Numbered from the stretch's first letter, positions 34,341 through 43,449 are shown. The stretch: 64,000 nt of DNA from Oleispirillum naphthae (GCA_027864655.1 JAQAZG010000006.1:62001-126000); one strand, 5' to 3'. Notes: generated by a model from the sequence alone, not told the origin. Made by a program: numbers and translations.

Positions 34341-35708
34341 TCACACCGAAAGCACCCGTTCCGCCCATGCCGGAACCGAATCGCAGCCCGGCAGGGCGTC
34401 GATCTCCGCATCCACCCGGGCGGCCTTCTCCGTCCCCCAGGCGAGGGCGGCGAGCGCCCGGAACTTTTCCGAAATTTCCGCCACGGAGAGCGGCTGCTCC
34501 GGATCGCCGCGCCGCGTCTCCGAGGTCGCCTCCAGCACCCGCCCATCGGCGAGGTGGATTTCCATGCGCGCCGGACGGATGGTCCTGGCGATGCGGTCGA
34601 ACTCGGGGTCCGCCACCAGGGCGATCCGCCCCATCAGATCGCGGATGCGCGCATCGCACAGCGCCTCGGGCGCGAACTCCGCCTGGGTGACGCGGCCGTG
34701 GATCAGCGCCGCGGCGACGCAATACGGCATCGAGAACTTCGCCGCATAGCCGTCGTGCGGGTCCGGATTGCTCACCACGCGGAGGGAAATGGCGTTGGAG
34801 TGCACGACGATGCGCTCCACCGCCGCATCGCCGACCTGCGGGCGCAGATGCAGGGCGGCCTCCACCGGGGTCATCGTGTGGCCGCAGATCGGATAGGCCT
34901 TGAAGGTGATCTCGCGGATGCGCCAGGTCTCGCCGAGAGCGGCGACGCAGGCCTCGGCATCGGCGCCCGTGGGCACCATGGCGGCGAACACGCCGCGGCT
35001 TCCCTCGAGGATCGAGGCCGGGCCGGGCACCCCCTCGCGCGCCAGCAGCGCCGCGAGCAGGCCCCCCTGCGCCGCCTTGCCGGCGTGCAGGTTCTTCGCC
35101 GCCGGGGCGTCGGGCAGAACTTCCCACAGGCCCGCGGCCTGGGTTCCGGCGAGGCCGAAGGCGGCGGCGGTCTGCCCGGCGGACAGGCCGAGGGTGCGCG
35201 CCGCGGCGGCGGCGGCGGCGAACACCCCGGCGGTGCCGGTGGTGTGCCAGACGCGGTAGTGTTCCGGCCCCAGCGCCGCGGCGAGGCGGATGCCCGCCTC
35301 GTAGCCCGCGACGATGCCCGCGAACATCTCCGCGCCGCTGCGGGAGGCTGCCTGCGCGGCGGCGAGAGCCGCCGCACAGGCCGGGGAACCCGGGTGGTAG
35401 AAGGTTCCCTTATGGCTGTCGTCGAATTCCAGCGCGTGCGACGAGCCGCCGTTGACCAGGGCGGCGGTCAGCGGGTCGGCCGCGCCGAGCGGGCCGATCA
35501 GGCTCGCCCGTCCGCCGCCGCCCGCGGCGCGCGCCACCGCGAGAACCGCCTCGCCGAACGGCGTGGTGGTTCCGGCCGCGGCGTTGGCGACCCAGTCGCG
35601 GAACGCCTGCACCGCCAGGCCGCGCACGTCCGCCGGCAGGTCCTGCCAGCGGAGCGCCGCGGTGAAGGCGGCCAGGCGTTCGGCCAGGCGTGCGGGCGGG
35701 TTCGCCAT
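34341..35708 (-). CDS. MmgE/PrpD-family protein
   Basis: 455 aa. The family includes 2-methylcitrate dehydratase, cis-aconitate decarboxylase and iminodisuccinate epimerase, all acting at an acidic C-H next to carboxylates. HALEFDDSHKGTFYHPG is the signature Asp/His region; KAYPICGHTMTPVEA and MPYCVAAALIHG follow. Its ATG overlaps the stop of the upstream lyase gene (TAATG). A partner lyase of the aspartase superfamily next door is the arrangement described for iminodisuccinate epimerase plus C-N lyase, so an epimerase role is one candidate. Confidence 0.85.
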   Translation of the reverse strand: MANPPARLAERLAAFTAALRWQDLPADVRGLAVQAFRDWVANAAAGTTTPFGEAVLAVARAAGGGGRASLIGPLGAADPLTAALVNGGSSHALEFDDSHKGTFYHPGSPACAAALAAAQAASRSGAEMFAGIVAGYEAGIRLAAALGPEHYRVWHTTGTAGVFAAAAAAARTLGLSAGQTAAAFGLAGTQAAGLWEVLPDAPAAKNLHAGKAAQGGLLAALLAREGVPGPASILEGSRGVFAAMVPTGADAEACVAALGETWRIREITFKAYPICGHTMTPVEAALHLRPQVGDAAVERIVVHSNAISLRVVSNPDPHDGYAAKFSMPYCVAAALIHGRVTQAEFAPEALCDARIRDLMGRIALVADPEFDRIARTIRPARMEIHLADGRVLEATSETRRGDPEQPLSVAEISEKFRALAALAWGTEKAARVDAEIDALPGCDSVPAWAERVLSV

Positions 35709-37066
35709 TACTTCACCAGTTCGTCGATGTGGGCGCCGACGCGGTCGGCGATCTCGCCCGCCAGGCCGACGTAGCTCTTCGGATCGAGCGCCGCCTCGAT
35801 GTCTTCGCGCGTGCACGCCGCGGCCACGCCCTTCTCCTGCATCAGTTCGTCGATCAGCGCGGTGTCGTTGTCGAAGGCGCGCACCGAGGCCTGGTAGACC
35901 GTCTCGTGCGCTTCCGGCAGCGGCATGCTCTGCGCGAGGACGAACATCGCCCGCTCGGAGAGCAGCAGGCCCTTGAGCATGCGGGTGTTGGCCTCCATGC
36001 GCTCGGGGTGGACCCAGAGGCCCGACAGCGTCGCATCGAGGTGGGCGAGCGAGCCCGACAGCATGCAGAAGATTTCCGGCACGATGATCCACTCCGCCTT
36101 CCAGTGGGAGGCGTCGCGCTCGTTCTCCACGCCCATCGCCTCCAGCGAGACCGCGGTGTCGCCGCGGATGATGCGGTCGAGCACGATCGACCACTCGGTG
36201 TGGATCGGGTTGCGCTTGTGCGGCATGGTGCTGCTGCCCACCTTGCCCATGGTGAAGGGTTCCTCGATCTCGCGCACCTCGGTCTTGGCGAGGTTGTAGA
36301 TCTCCTTGGAGATGCGGCTCGCGGTGCCGGAGGTCAAGGCGCAGAGCGTCGCCGCCTCGGCCACCCGGTCGCGCGACGACGGCCAGGGCGAGAGAGGCGC
36401 GCCGAGGCCGAGAATCTCCGCCGAGCGCTGCTGCAACGCGAAGCCCGCGTCGCCCCACGAGGCGAAGGTGCCCACCGCGCCGACGATGTCCACCACCAGG
36501 ATGCGCTCCTTGGCGGCGCGCCAGCGCACCAGGTTGCGGCCCATTTCGTCCAGCCAGCTCGCCGCCTTCATGCCGAAGGTGATGGGCAGCGCATGGCCGC
36601 CGTGGGTGCGCCCGACCATCACCGTGTCGCGGTAGGTTTTGAGCAGCGGGCGGGCGTGGCGCAGAGTCTCGGCGATCTGCTCCTCGATCAGCGCGTAGGC
36701 GTCGCGCACCATCAGCATCATGCCGGTGTCGATGATGTCCTGGGTGGTGGCGCCCCAGTGCACGTAGCGCGCATCGTCGTGGTTGATCACACGGCGGAAC
36801 TCCTTGAGCAGGCCGAGCAGGCTGTGCCCGGTGACCTTGCCGTGCGCCTTCACCGCGTCGAGATCGATGCCGTCCATCTTGGCATGTGCGGCGATGCGCT
36901 CCGCCGCCGCCTTGGGGATGATGCCGAGTTCGCCGGACGCCAGCGCGATGGCGCGCTCGACGTCGAGCCAGCGCTGGAACATCGTCTGCTCGTCGAAAAT
37001 TTCGCGCATGCGCGGCGTGCTGACGGAATCCTGGAACACCGAGTTGTCGATGAAATGAACGGACAT
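35708..37066 (-). CDS. fumarase/aspartase-superfamily lyase
   Basis: 452 aa. The three conserved regions are present: HWGATTQD (103-110), GRTHGGHALP (152-161) and the signature GSSTMPHKRNP (277-287) that carries the catalytic serine loop. Members eliminate an amine or alcohol from a succinyl group to give fumarate, or cyclise carboxymuconate. Neighbours (polycarboxylate import, MmgE/PrpD) favour a C-N or C-O lyase on a substituted succinate; adenylosuccinate lyase for purine synthesis is unlikely here. GGAGG lies 8 bases before ATG; it starts 69 bases after tctA. Confidence 0.88.
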   Translation of the reverse strand: MSVHFIDNSVFQDSVSTPRMREIFDEQTMFQRWLDVERAIALASGELGIIPKAAAERIAAHAKMDGIDLDAVKAHGKVTGHSLLGLLKEFRRVINHDDARYVHWGATTQDIIDTGMMLMVRDAYALIEEQIAETLRHARPLLKTYRDTVMVGRTHGGHALPITFGMKAASWLDEMGRNLVRWRAAKERILVVDIVGAVGTFASWGDAGFALQQRSAEILGLGAPLSPWPSSRDRVAEAATLCALTSGTASRISKEIYNLAKTEVREIEEPFTMGKVGSSTMPHKRNPIHTEWSIVLDRIIRGDTAVSLEAMGVENERDASHWKAEWIIVPEIFCMLSGSLAHLDATLSGLWVHPERMEANTRMLKGLLLSERAMFVLAQSMPLPEAHETVYQASVRAFDNDTALIDELMQEKGVAAACTREDIEAALDPKSYVGLAGEIADRVGAHIDELVK

Positions 37067-37135
37067 GCCTTTATTCCTCCGGGTTTTCTCGTATGCGGGC
37101 GCCCGTTCGGGGCGCCCGCGCTAGGATGTTTCTTG

Positions 37136-38656
37136 TCAGTTTCCGTCTGCCGCCGCCGCTGCCGCCGACCGCTTCTTCTGCCGCCCTTCCATGACGTAGG
37201 GCAGGATCAGGGAAACCACCGAGACCACCAGCAGCACCAGCGAGATCGGCCGCGTCACGAAGGGCAGCAGGCTGCCCGAGCCCAGCGTCAGCGAAAGCCG
37301 CAACTGCTGTTCCGCCATGTGGCCGAGAATGAGGCCGAGGATCACCGGCAGCAGCGGGAATTTCATCTGCCGCAGCAGGTAGCCGAACAGGCCGAAGCCG
37401 AGGAAGCAGTAGACGTCGAACATGCGGTTGTTGAGCGAATAGCTGCCGACGGTGCACAGCACCAGGAGCACCGGGATCATGAACTGCGCCGGGGTGACGA
37501 TCGCCTTGATCAGCGGCTTGAGGCAGAAGTGCAGGAACACCAGCAGGAAGCCGAAGGCGATGAAATAGGCGATGAAGATCGAGTAGACGATGTCGCCGTT
37601 GTCGCGGAACAACAGCGGCCCCGGCTGGATGTTGTGCAGCATGAAGGCGCCGAGCATCATCAGGGTCGAGGCGTCGCCGGGGATGCCGAGGGTCAAGAGC
37701 GGGATCATCGCGCCGCCCATGGAGGCGTTGTTGGCGGCCTCCGGCGCGATCACCGCTTCCGCGAGGACGCCCTGGCCGAACTTCTCCGGATGCTTGGAGG
37801 CGGTGCGCGCCTGGGCGTAGGCGACGACGTTGGACAGCCCCGGCCCGACGCCCGGCAGGATGCCGATGACGATGCCGATGAAGGTGGAGCGCACGAGGTC
37901 CACCTTGCGTTCCCAGATCTCCTTGAGCGCGCTCATGAAGTCGGAGAACTTGATGTCCGCCTCGATGATGTGCGCCTTGACGCCGATCTCGTCCACGTCC
38001 TCGAGCAGCTGCGGAATGGCGAACACGCCGATCAGCGCGGGCATCACGTTGAAGCCGGATTCCAAATCCTCGAAGCCGAAGGCGAAGCGCACCACGCCGT
38101 TGGACGGATCGGTGCCGACGAGCGCCAGCATCATGCCGAACCCGGCGGCGAGGAAGGACTTGAGCATCGAGCCGCTGGACAGCGAGGAAACGCAGCTGAA
38201 GGTGAAGATGACCAGGGAGAAGTACTCCCAGGGGCCGAAGCGCAGGGCGAAGTCGGCCAGCGTCGGCGCGATGATCACCAGGCACAGGCCGGAGAGGCAG
38301 CCGCCGATCACCGACGAATAGGCGGCCAGCGCGAGCGCCCGCGGCGCCCCGCCGTTCTTCGACATCGGGTAGCCGTCGAGGCAGGTGGCCGCCGACGACG
38401 GCGTGCCCGGAATGTTCAACAGGCAGGAGGCGACGAAGCCGCCGGAAATCGCACCGCAATAGACGCCCATGAGAAGGGCGAGGCCGTGCACCGAATCCAT
38501 GCCGAAGGTCACCGGCACCAGAAGCGCGATGGCCATGGTGCTGGTCAGGCCCGGCATCGCGCCGATGAACATGCCCCCCAGAACGCCGGCCGCGATCGAC
38601 AGGATGATCTGGGGCGTCGCGATGAGGCCGAAAGACGTGACGTATTGTTCCCACAT
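37136..38656 (-). CDS. tctA: tripartite tricarboxylate transporter, large permease (TctA)
   Basis: 506 aa with about 11-12 membrane segments. Family motifs GAMPGLTSTMAIALLVPVTFG, GIPGTPSSA-type segment (LLNIPGTPSSAATCLDGYP) and GPGLSNVVAYAQARTASKHP are present. It moves a ligand supplied by TctC using an ion gradient. It follows tctB by 18 bases and precedes the lyase gene by 69 bases on the same strand. Confidence 0.95.
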   Translation of the reverse strand: MWEQYVTSFGLIATPQIILSIAAGVLGGMFIGAMPGLTSTMAIALLVPVTFGMDSVHGLALLMGVYCGAISGGFVASCLLNIPGTPSSAATCLDGYPMSKNGGAPRALALAAYSSVIGGCLSGLCLVIIAPTLADFALRFGPWEYFSLVIFTFSCVSSLSSGSMLKSFLAAGFGMMLALVGTDPSNGVVRFAFGFEDLESGFNVMPALIGVFAIPQLLEDVDEIGVKAHIIEADIKFSDFMSALKEIWERKVDLVRSTFIGIVIGILPGVGPGLSNVVAYAQARTASKHPEKFGQGVLAEAVIAPEAANNASMGGAMIPLLTLGIPGDASTLMMLGAFMLHNIQPGPLLFRDNGDIVYSIFIAYFIAFGFLLVFLHFCLKPLIKAIVTPAQFMIPVLLVLCTVGSYSLNNRMFDVYCFLGFGLFGYLLRQMKFPLLPVILGLILGHMAEQQLRLSLTLGSGSLLPFVTRPISLVLLVVSVVSLILPYVMEGRQKKRSAAAAAADGN

Positions 38657-38674
38657 GACGATTTCTCCCGGCGG

Positions 38675-39124
38675 TCAGGGCATATAGAACTGCAGCCAGT
38701 ACACGAAGACGAGGTAGCAGACGCCGACCACGCCGCCGCCGAGCGCCAGGGCGACAGGCAGGTCCTTGCGCCGCTGCGGGCTGAGCACCAGGGTGGTGAC
38801 GACGATGAAGCCGAAGCTCGCAGGCAGGAAGCCGAGCACCGGCAGCAGCAGCAGGTAGACGCAGAACAGCCCGAGGGTGATCAGCCGCCGCTTGCCGACG
38901 ACGCGCGCCCAATAGCCGCTGGGGAAGGGAGATTCGAGCGACGGAATGAAGGTCGTCGCCAGAAGGCCGGCCGCGAGCGCGAGCACGAGGCCGAAGGTCA
39001 TGTACGGGAACATCCGGTTGCTGATCAGCTCGTAGGCCAGGCTCTCGATCTTCGAGGCCTCGCCGATCAGGAACAGGCAGATCAGGATGATCAGGACGGC
39101 CGCAATCCGGTTTGCCGTTTTCAT
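38675..39124 (-). CDS. tctB: tripartite tricarboxylate transporter, small permease (TctB)
   Basis: 149 aa with four hydrophobic segments (about 8-24, 42-60, 84-105, 122-145), the size and layout of TctB. The start at 39124 (MKTANRIAAVLIILICLF) gives a normal N-terminal helix. It lies between tctC and tctA. Confidence 0.9.
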   Translation of the reverse strand: MKTANRIAAVLIILICLFLIGEASKIESLAYELISNRMFPYMTFGLVLALAAGLLATTFIPSLESPFPSGYWARVVGKRRLITLGLFCVYLLLLPVLGFLPASFGFIVVTTLVLSPQRRKDLPVALALGGGVVGVCYLVFVYWLQFYMP

Positions 39125-39241
39125 CGCGCCCTCGCTCAAGGAATTGACCGCTGGGTCCATAGCCGCCGGGCAAGGAGGGAGCGCACCCGCAACCATGGCG
39201 GGATGAAGGCCGCGCTCTCTCCGTTGTCCCGGACGACGCCT

Positions 39242-39261
39242 CAGGGACGGGACGGTCCCTG
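39242..39261 (-). other. hairpin after tctC
   Basis: A 7-bp stem CAGGGAC/GTCCCTG with 6-base loop, right after the tctC stop. It probably stabilises the binding-protein message relative to the permease genes (inference). Confidence 0.45.
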
Positions 39262-39263
39262 CC

Positions 39264-40244
39264 CTACTTTCCGGCCTCCTTGGCCAGGCCATAGGTCTTC
39301 GCCAGCTTCATGAACTGCTTCATCTGCTTGGCGAGGTAGTCGTCGAACGCCTTGCCGGACAGTTGCGTCGGGATCATCCAGCCGTCATGCAATTCCTTCT
39401 GCATGTCCGGGTCCGCCGCCGCCTTCATCCACGCATCGCGCAGAATCTTGACGCGGTCGTCGGGGGTGTCCTTGGGCACGAAGCTCATGTAGTCGAAGTA
39501 GAACACCGCATCGATGCCCTGCTCCTTGAGGGTCGGCAGCTTGGGATACGCCGGGGAGCGCTCTTCCGCCATGATGCCGAGCAGGCGCAGGTCGCCGGAC
39601 TCGAGATACGGGCGGGCCGAGCTGAGCGCGACGATGGCGGCGTCGAGGTTGCCCTGCAGCATGGCGATGATGCGGTCCTTGTCGCCGCTCATGCCGATGG
39701 TGTGGAAGGTTTCCTCGCTCATCTTCGTCGCATCGAGGTACTCGAGGAAGGCGAAGTGGCTGAAGCCGTTGATCGCGGCGCCCCAGCGGATGGTGCCGGG
39801 GGCGGCCTTGGCCGCGGCGTTGAGCTCCGTCACGGTCTTGTAGGGGCTGTTCTTGCCGACGATCAGGGCGTTGTCGGACCGCACGGTGTCGGCGAACGGC
39901 TTGAACGCGGTGTAGTCGTAGTTGGAACGGCCGGTGGCATAGGCCATGTGCAGGTTCTGGTGCTGCCAGAGGACCGTGTAGCCATCCGGACGGGCGCGCT
40001 TGACTTCCAGCTCGCCCATGCGGCCGCGCGCGCCGTCGATGTTGGTGATCACCACCTTCACCGGCAGATACTTGGACAGGTGCTTGGCGAACACGCGCGC
40101 GGACAGATCGCTGCCGCCACCCGGCTTGAAGGTGACGACGATTTGAATCGGCTTATCGGGGAAACTCGCGGCCTGGGCTCCGCCGACCATGGCGCACATG
40201 CCCATCACCGCACCTAAAAACAAACCGGTTTTCGAAAAACCCAT
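39264..40244 (-). CDS. tctC: tripartite tricarboxylate transporter, periplasmic binding protein (TctC)
   Basis: 326 aa with a signal peptide (about 1-25, cleavage after QAA). FPDKPIQIVVTFKPGGGSDLSAR is the usual TctC/Bug start, and DGYTVLWQHQNLHMA follows. Bug-type proteins hold dicarboxylates or tricarboxylates between two water-bridged beta strands. First gene of the 12-gene run down to cbiM. Its 318-base upstream region carries a striking palindrome, described separately. Confidence 0.94.
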   Translation of the reverse strand: MGFSKTGLFLGAVMGMCAMVGGAQAASFPDKPIQIVVTFKPGGGSDLSARVFAKHLSKYLPVKVVITNIDGARGRMGELEVKRARPDGYTVLWQHQNLHMAYATGRSNYDYTAFKPFADTVRSDNALIVGKNSPYKTVTELNAAAKAAPGTIRWGAAINGFSHFAFLEYLDATKMSEETFHTIGMSGDKDRIIAMLQGNLDAAIVALSSARPYLESGDLRLLGIMAEERSPAYPKLPTLKEQGIDAVFYFDYMSFVPKDTPDDRVKILRDAWMKAAADPDMQKELHDGWMIPTQLSGKAFDDYLAKQMKQFMKLAKTYGLAKEAGK

Positions 40245-40343
40245 CTTAAACCTCCCTTTTTTACGGCGGCCCGGGCAGGTCTCGCCGGAGATTTTTGTCT
40301 TGCCAGAATGCTGCCTGGGGAAACACTATTCAACATAAAAGTT

Positions 40344-40382
40344 TGTAGGATTTGTCTTATATAGTGTAGGATAAATCCTACA
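40344..40382 (-). promoter_or_regulatory. operator region upstream of tctC
   Basis: A perfect palindrome TGTAGGATAAATCCTACA (40365-40382) and one more TGTAGGAT half site (40344-40351) exactly 21 bases (two helical turns) away, in an AT-rich stretch. TATATAAG between them could be a -10 element on the minus strand. It should control tctC-cbiM. Candidate regulators are the adjacent two-component response regulator or the FadR-type protein; neither is proven. Confidence 0.6.
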
Positions 40383-40562
40383 TAGAGTATTCATCATGAA
40401 AATATTTGCGGTTATTGCCGGAAGCATGCCTCATATTCACAATGTTAATTCGGATATATCGGGATTTTCGACAAAAAATATTTACGTATTAAGCGCATGG
40501 CGCGTCCTTCACACGGCGTTCTTTTAACGCCATGTGCTTGGGAAGGCCGATTACAGACCTAC
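40383..40562. other. AT-rich gap between response regulator and tctC operator
   Basis: 180 bases. A stem CACACGGCGTT/AACGCCATGTG (40510-40520 and 40527-40537, one mismatch, 6-base loop incl. CTTTT) lies 25 bases after the response-regulator stop and may be its 3' end; no T tract follows. A 43-codon frame at 40396-40527 lacks a ribosome site and is not called. Confidence 0.4.
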
Positions 40563-41189
40563 TCATTCGGATAGGAGACCGCTCTTGTAGGCGTAGCGCA
40601 CCAGCTCGGCGTTGTTCTTCAACCCGAGCTTGGCGAGCACGCGGGCGCGGTAGGTCGCCACGGTCTTGGGGCTCAGCCCCAGCTGGTCGCCGATGACGTT
40701 GATGCGCTGGCCGAGCGCCAGCAGGCGCAGCACCGTCGCCTCGCGCTCCGACAGCCCGGCGGCGGGCTCCGCGCCGAGGCCGGTGAGCAGGTCGCCCACC
40801 AGTTGCTCGCTGACGAAGGTCTTGCCGCAGAGCACCGCCTCGATGGCGCGGTGCAGCTCTTCCGGCACCGAACCCTTGGTGACGTAGCCGTTGGCCCCCG
40901 CCTTGAGGGCGCGCACCGCATATTCCGCCGCGTCGTACATGCTGAGGATGAGCACCGGCAGCCCCGGCGCCACGGCGCGCATCCTGCCCAGGGTGTCGAG
41001 TCCGCTCTCGTCCGGCAGGTGCAGGTCGAGAATCGCCAGGTCGAAGCCGCCGGGGTCGGCGGAGAGCCGCTCCATCGCGCCGCAGCCGGTTTCCGCCTCG
41101 GCGAAGACGGGCGGCGGCGCAAGCGCCGAGAGGATGTCGATCACCCCCTTGCGCACCACCGCATGATCATCGACCAGCAGAATCCTCAT
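40563..41189 (-). CDS. NarL/LuxR-type response regulator
   Basis: 208 aa. N-terminal receiver domain with acidic pair DD (7-8), phospho-acceptor Asp55 (LAILDLHLP) and Lys near 104 (GYVTKGS). C-terminal LuxR helix-turn-helix: LSEREATVLRLLALGQRINVIGDQL then SPKTVATYRARVLAKLGLKN in pieces. Its ATG overlaps the kinase stop (ATGA), so the pair is coupled. Likely target is the palindromic region ahead of tctC, 180 bases downstream on the same strand. Confidence 0.92.
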   Translation of the reverse strand: MRILLVDDHAVVRKGVIDILSALAPPPVFAEAETGCGAMERLSADPGGFDLAILDLHLPDESGLDTLGRMRAVAPGLPVLILSMYDAAEYAVRALKAGANGYVTKGSVPEELHRAIEAVLCGKTFVSEQLVGDLLTGLGAEPAAGLSEREATVLRLLALGQRINVIGDQLGLSPKTVATYRARVLAKLGLKNNAELVRYAYKSGLLSE

Positions 41190-43417
41190 CTTTCCGCTCC
41201 TCCCTGCGCCGCCGGCAGGCGCACCAGCACCGTGGTCCCCTGGTTGGGCCGCCCCGAGACGATCAGCCGCCCCTGGAAGGCGCGGATGCGCTCGCGCATG
41301 CCCATGATGCCGAGCGAATTGCGCGACCGTTTGGCGCGTTCGTCGATGCCGACGCCGTCGTCGGCGATCTCCAGGCCCACCGCGTCGTCCGCCGTGCTGA
41401 CGCGAATGGTGACGTGGCTCGCCCCGGCGTGGCGCACCACGTTGGTCAACGATTCCTGATACACCCGGAACAGCGCGGTGGCACGGTCCTTGTCGAGGCA
41501 GGCGTCGGGGTTGCCGCCCTCCTTCTCGAAGCGGTAGTCGAGGCCCACCGAGCCGAGGAACTTGCGGGCGTGCCACTGCATCGCGGGCAGCAGGCCGAGT
41601 TCGTCGAGCTGCGGCGGGCGCAGCTCCTGCGAGATGCGCTGCACCGAGCCGATGGTGCGCTCGGTGAGGTCGCGCATCTCGCGGATGCGCTCCGCATGCT
41701 TGCCGCCCGGCCCCTGCCCGAGAATCGACAGCCCGATGTTGAGCGCGGTGAGGTTCTGCCCGAGCTCGTCGTGAATCTCCATGGAGATGCGGGTGCGCTC
41801 GTTCTCCAGCAGGTTCTGGCCGTGCGCCGCAAGCTCGCGGTAGGCCTCGCGCGACTTTTCCAGTTCGCGGTAGGTCAGCTTCTCCGAGGTCACGTCGGCG
41901 CCCACCACCTGGTATTCCTCCACCTGCCCCTCGGGGCCGAAGATCGCGCGCCCCGTCCACTTGATCCAGCGCAGCGCGCCGTCGGCGGCGCGCACCCGCT
42001 CCTCGCCGTGGAACAGAGGTTCGTCCGGCGTGCGCCGCGAGATCGTCGGCAGCAGGCGGCGCAGGCGCACCGGCGGGATCAATTGCGTCGCATCCATGCC
42101 CAGCACCTTGTCGCGCGACAGCCGCAGGAACGCGCAGATCGCGCTGTTGGCGTAGGTGACGCGGAAGAAGCGGTTGAAGCGCATCAGGTATTCGGTCTGG
42201 TCCTCGACGATGGCGCGGTAGCGCTCCTGGCTCGCCTGCAACTCGCGCATGGCGCGGCGGCGTTGCAGGATGTTGCTGAAAAGGATCAGCACCAGGGTGA
42301 GCAGGCTGCCGATCACCAGGGTGATGCCCCAGATGTAATGGCGGTACTGCCAGTAGAAGCTCTCCGGCTGGTTGACCATCACGCTGCCTTCCGGCAGGGC
42401 GGAGAGCGGAATGTTGAAGCGTTCGAGCTGCGCATAGTCGAACATCGGCACGCTGCGGTTTTCGCTCTCCACTTCCTCCAGTTGCACCGGCTCGTCGTTC
42501 AGCCTGCGCAGCGCCAGGCGCGCCGCCGCCTCGCCCTGGAGGCGGCCGCTGGTGACGAAGCCGCCCACCGCCCCCTGGCCGACGTAGTAGTCCCACAGCG
42601 AATAGACCGGGAAAGCGCCGTTGTGGCTGAGCAGGCGCATCGTCTCCGGCGGGGAGAACACCCGCCCCTTGCGGTCGCGGCGGAACGCCACGTCGATGAC
42701 GATGGTGTTGGGCGGCAGGCGGGAAAGCTCGCGCTCCAGGTCCTCGGCGGAATAGCCGACGAACTCGTCGAAGCGTAGGCGGTCCTCGAACAGCGGGAAG
42801 ATGCGCCAGAAGCGCTCGAAGTCGTAGCGCGCCGCCGAGGACAGATCGCTCACCCCGACCACCCGCTCGGTCTTCGGGTGCAGCGCCAGCGCCAGCTCGA
42901 TGGTGCGGCGCAGGTCCACGTCCTCGGTGACGCCGACGATCCCCGCAGCGTCCTTGATCGGCAGCTTGCGCGTCGCGTTGATCGCGCAGAACACCACCGG
43001 CACCTTGCCGAACAGGCGGTCGCGCCGCGCCAGCAGGAAGTTGAGCGCCTCGTCGTTGACCGCGATGATCACCTCCGGCGGCTTGTCGCGGTACTTGGAG
43101 CGGAACAGGGTTTCGAGGAAGGGGAACACCTGGCGGGTGTCGTTGCGCACCGCGTCCATGTACTCCACATAGACCTCCACCCCCGGCTGACGCGCCGCGA
43201 AGACGTGGCGGATTTCCTCGACGATGGAGTCGGTCCAGGGATTGCCGTGGTGATAGGAGGCGAGAACCAGAACCCGCCGCGCCGCGCCGTCGCCCGCATT
43301 CGCCGCCGCGGGGAAGAACGCCGCGGCCAGCAGCAGCACGAGGCAAAGCCGGCGCGCCGCGCAGGCGCGGACGCGGCGGAAACCTCGGCGCGCTCCTGCG
43401 CATGGGGACAGGATCAT
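41186..43417 (-). CDS. sensor histidine kinase with periplasmic binding-protein-like domain
   Basis: 743 aa. Signal/membrane anchor (about 20-41), a periplasmic region 45-350 resembling ABC sugar/urea binding proteins (VLVLASYHHGNPWTDSIV, AVNDEALNFLL, VPVVFCAINAT), a membrane helix 362-383, a PAS domain about 395-510, and a HisKA_3 domain with phospho-His549 (MEIHDELGQNL) plus HATPase (ADDGVGIDE, NSLGIMGMRERI). It probably binds the imported substrate directly in the periplasm and signals to the response regulator encoded next. Start codon at 43417 has only a weak ribosome site. Confidence 0.92.
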   Translation of the reverse strand: MILSPCAGARRGFRRVRACAARRLCLVLLLAAAFFPAAANAGDGAARRVLVLASYHHGNPWTDSIVEEIRHVFAARQPGVEVYVEYMDAVRNDTRQVFPFLETLFRSKYRDKPPEVIIAVNDEALNFLLARRDRLFGKVPVVFCAINATRKLPIKDAAGIVGVTEDVDLRRTIELALALHPKTERVVGVSDLSSAARYDFERFWRIFPLFEDRLRFDEFVGYSAEDLERELSRLPPNTIVIDVAFRRDRKGRVFSPPETMRLLSHNGAFPVYSLWDYYVGQGAVGGFVTSGRLQGEAAARLALRRLNDEPVQLEEVESENRSVPMFDYAQLERFNIPLSALPEGSVMVNQPESFYWQYRHYIWGITLVIGSLLTLVLILFSNILQRRRAMRELQASQERYRAIVEDQTEYLMRFNRFFRVTYANSAICAFLRLSRDKVLGMDATQLIPPVRLRRLLPTISRRTPDEPLFHGEERVRAADGALRWIKWTGRAIFGPEGQVEEYQVVGADVTSEKLTYRELEKSREAYRELAAHGQNLLENERTRISMEIHDELGQNLTALNIGLSILGQGPGGKHAERIREMRDLTERTIGSVQRISQELRPPQLDELGLLPAMQWHARKFLGSVGLDYRFEKEGGNPDACLDKDRATALFRVYQESLTNVVRHAGASHVTIRVSTADDAVGLEIADDGVGIDERAKRSRNSLGIMGMRERIRAFQGRLIVSGRPNQGTTVLVRLPAAQGGAER

Positions 43418-43449
43418 CTCGATGACCGATTACGTCGTTGCGGCGAAAA

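Noticed and set aside
37136-40244. Citrate-specific Tct importer
   Set aside because: TctC-type proteins bind many different carboxylates and no pocket residue here fixes citrate; the operon context suggests another ligand.
40396-40527. 43-codon plus-strand frame upstream of the response-regulator end
   Set aside because: No ribosome site, unlike any known protein, lies in AT-rich regulatory DNA and overlaps a hairpin.
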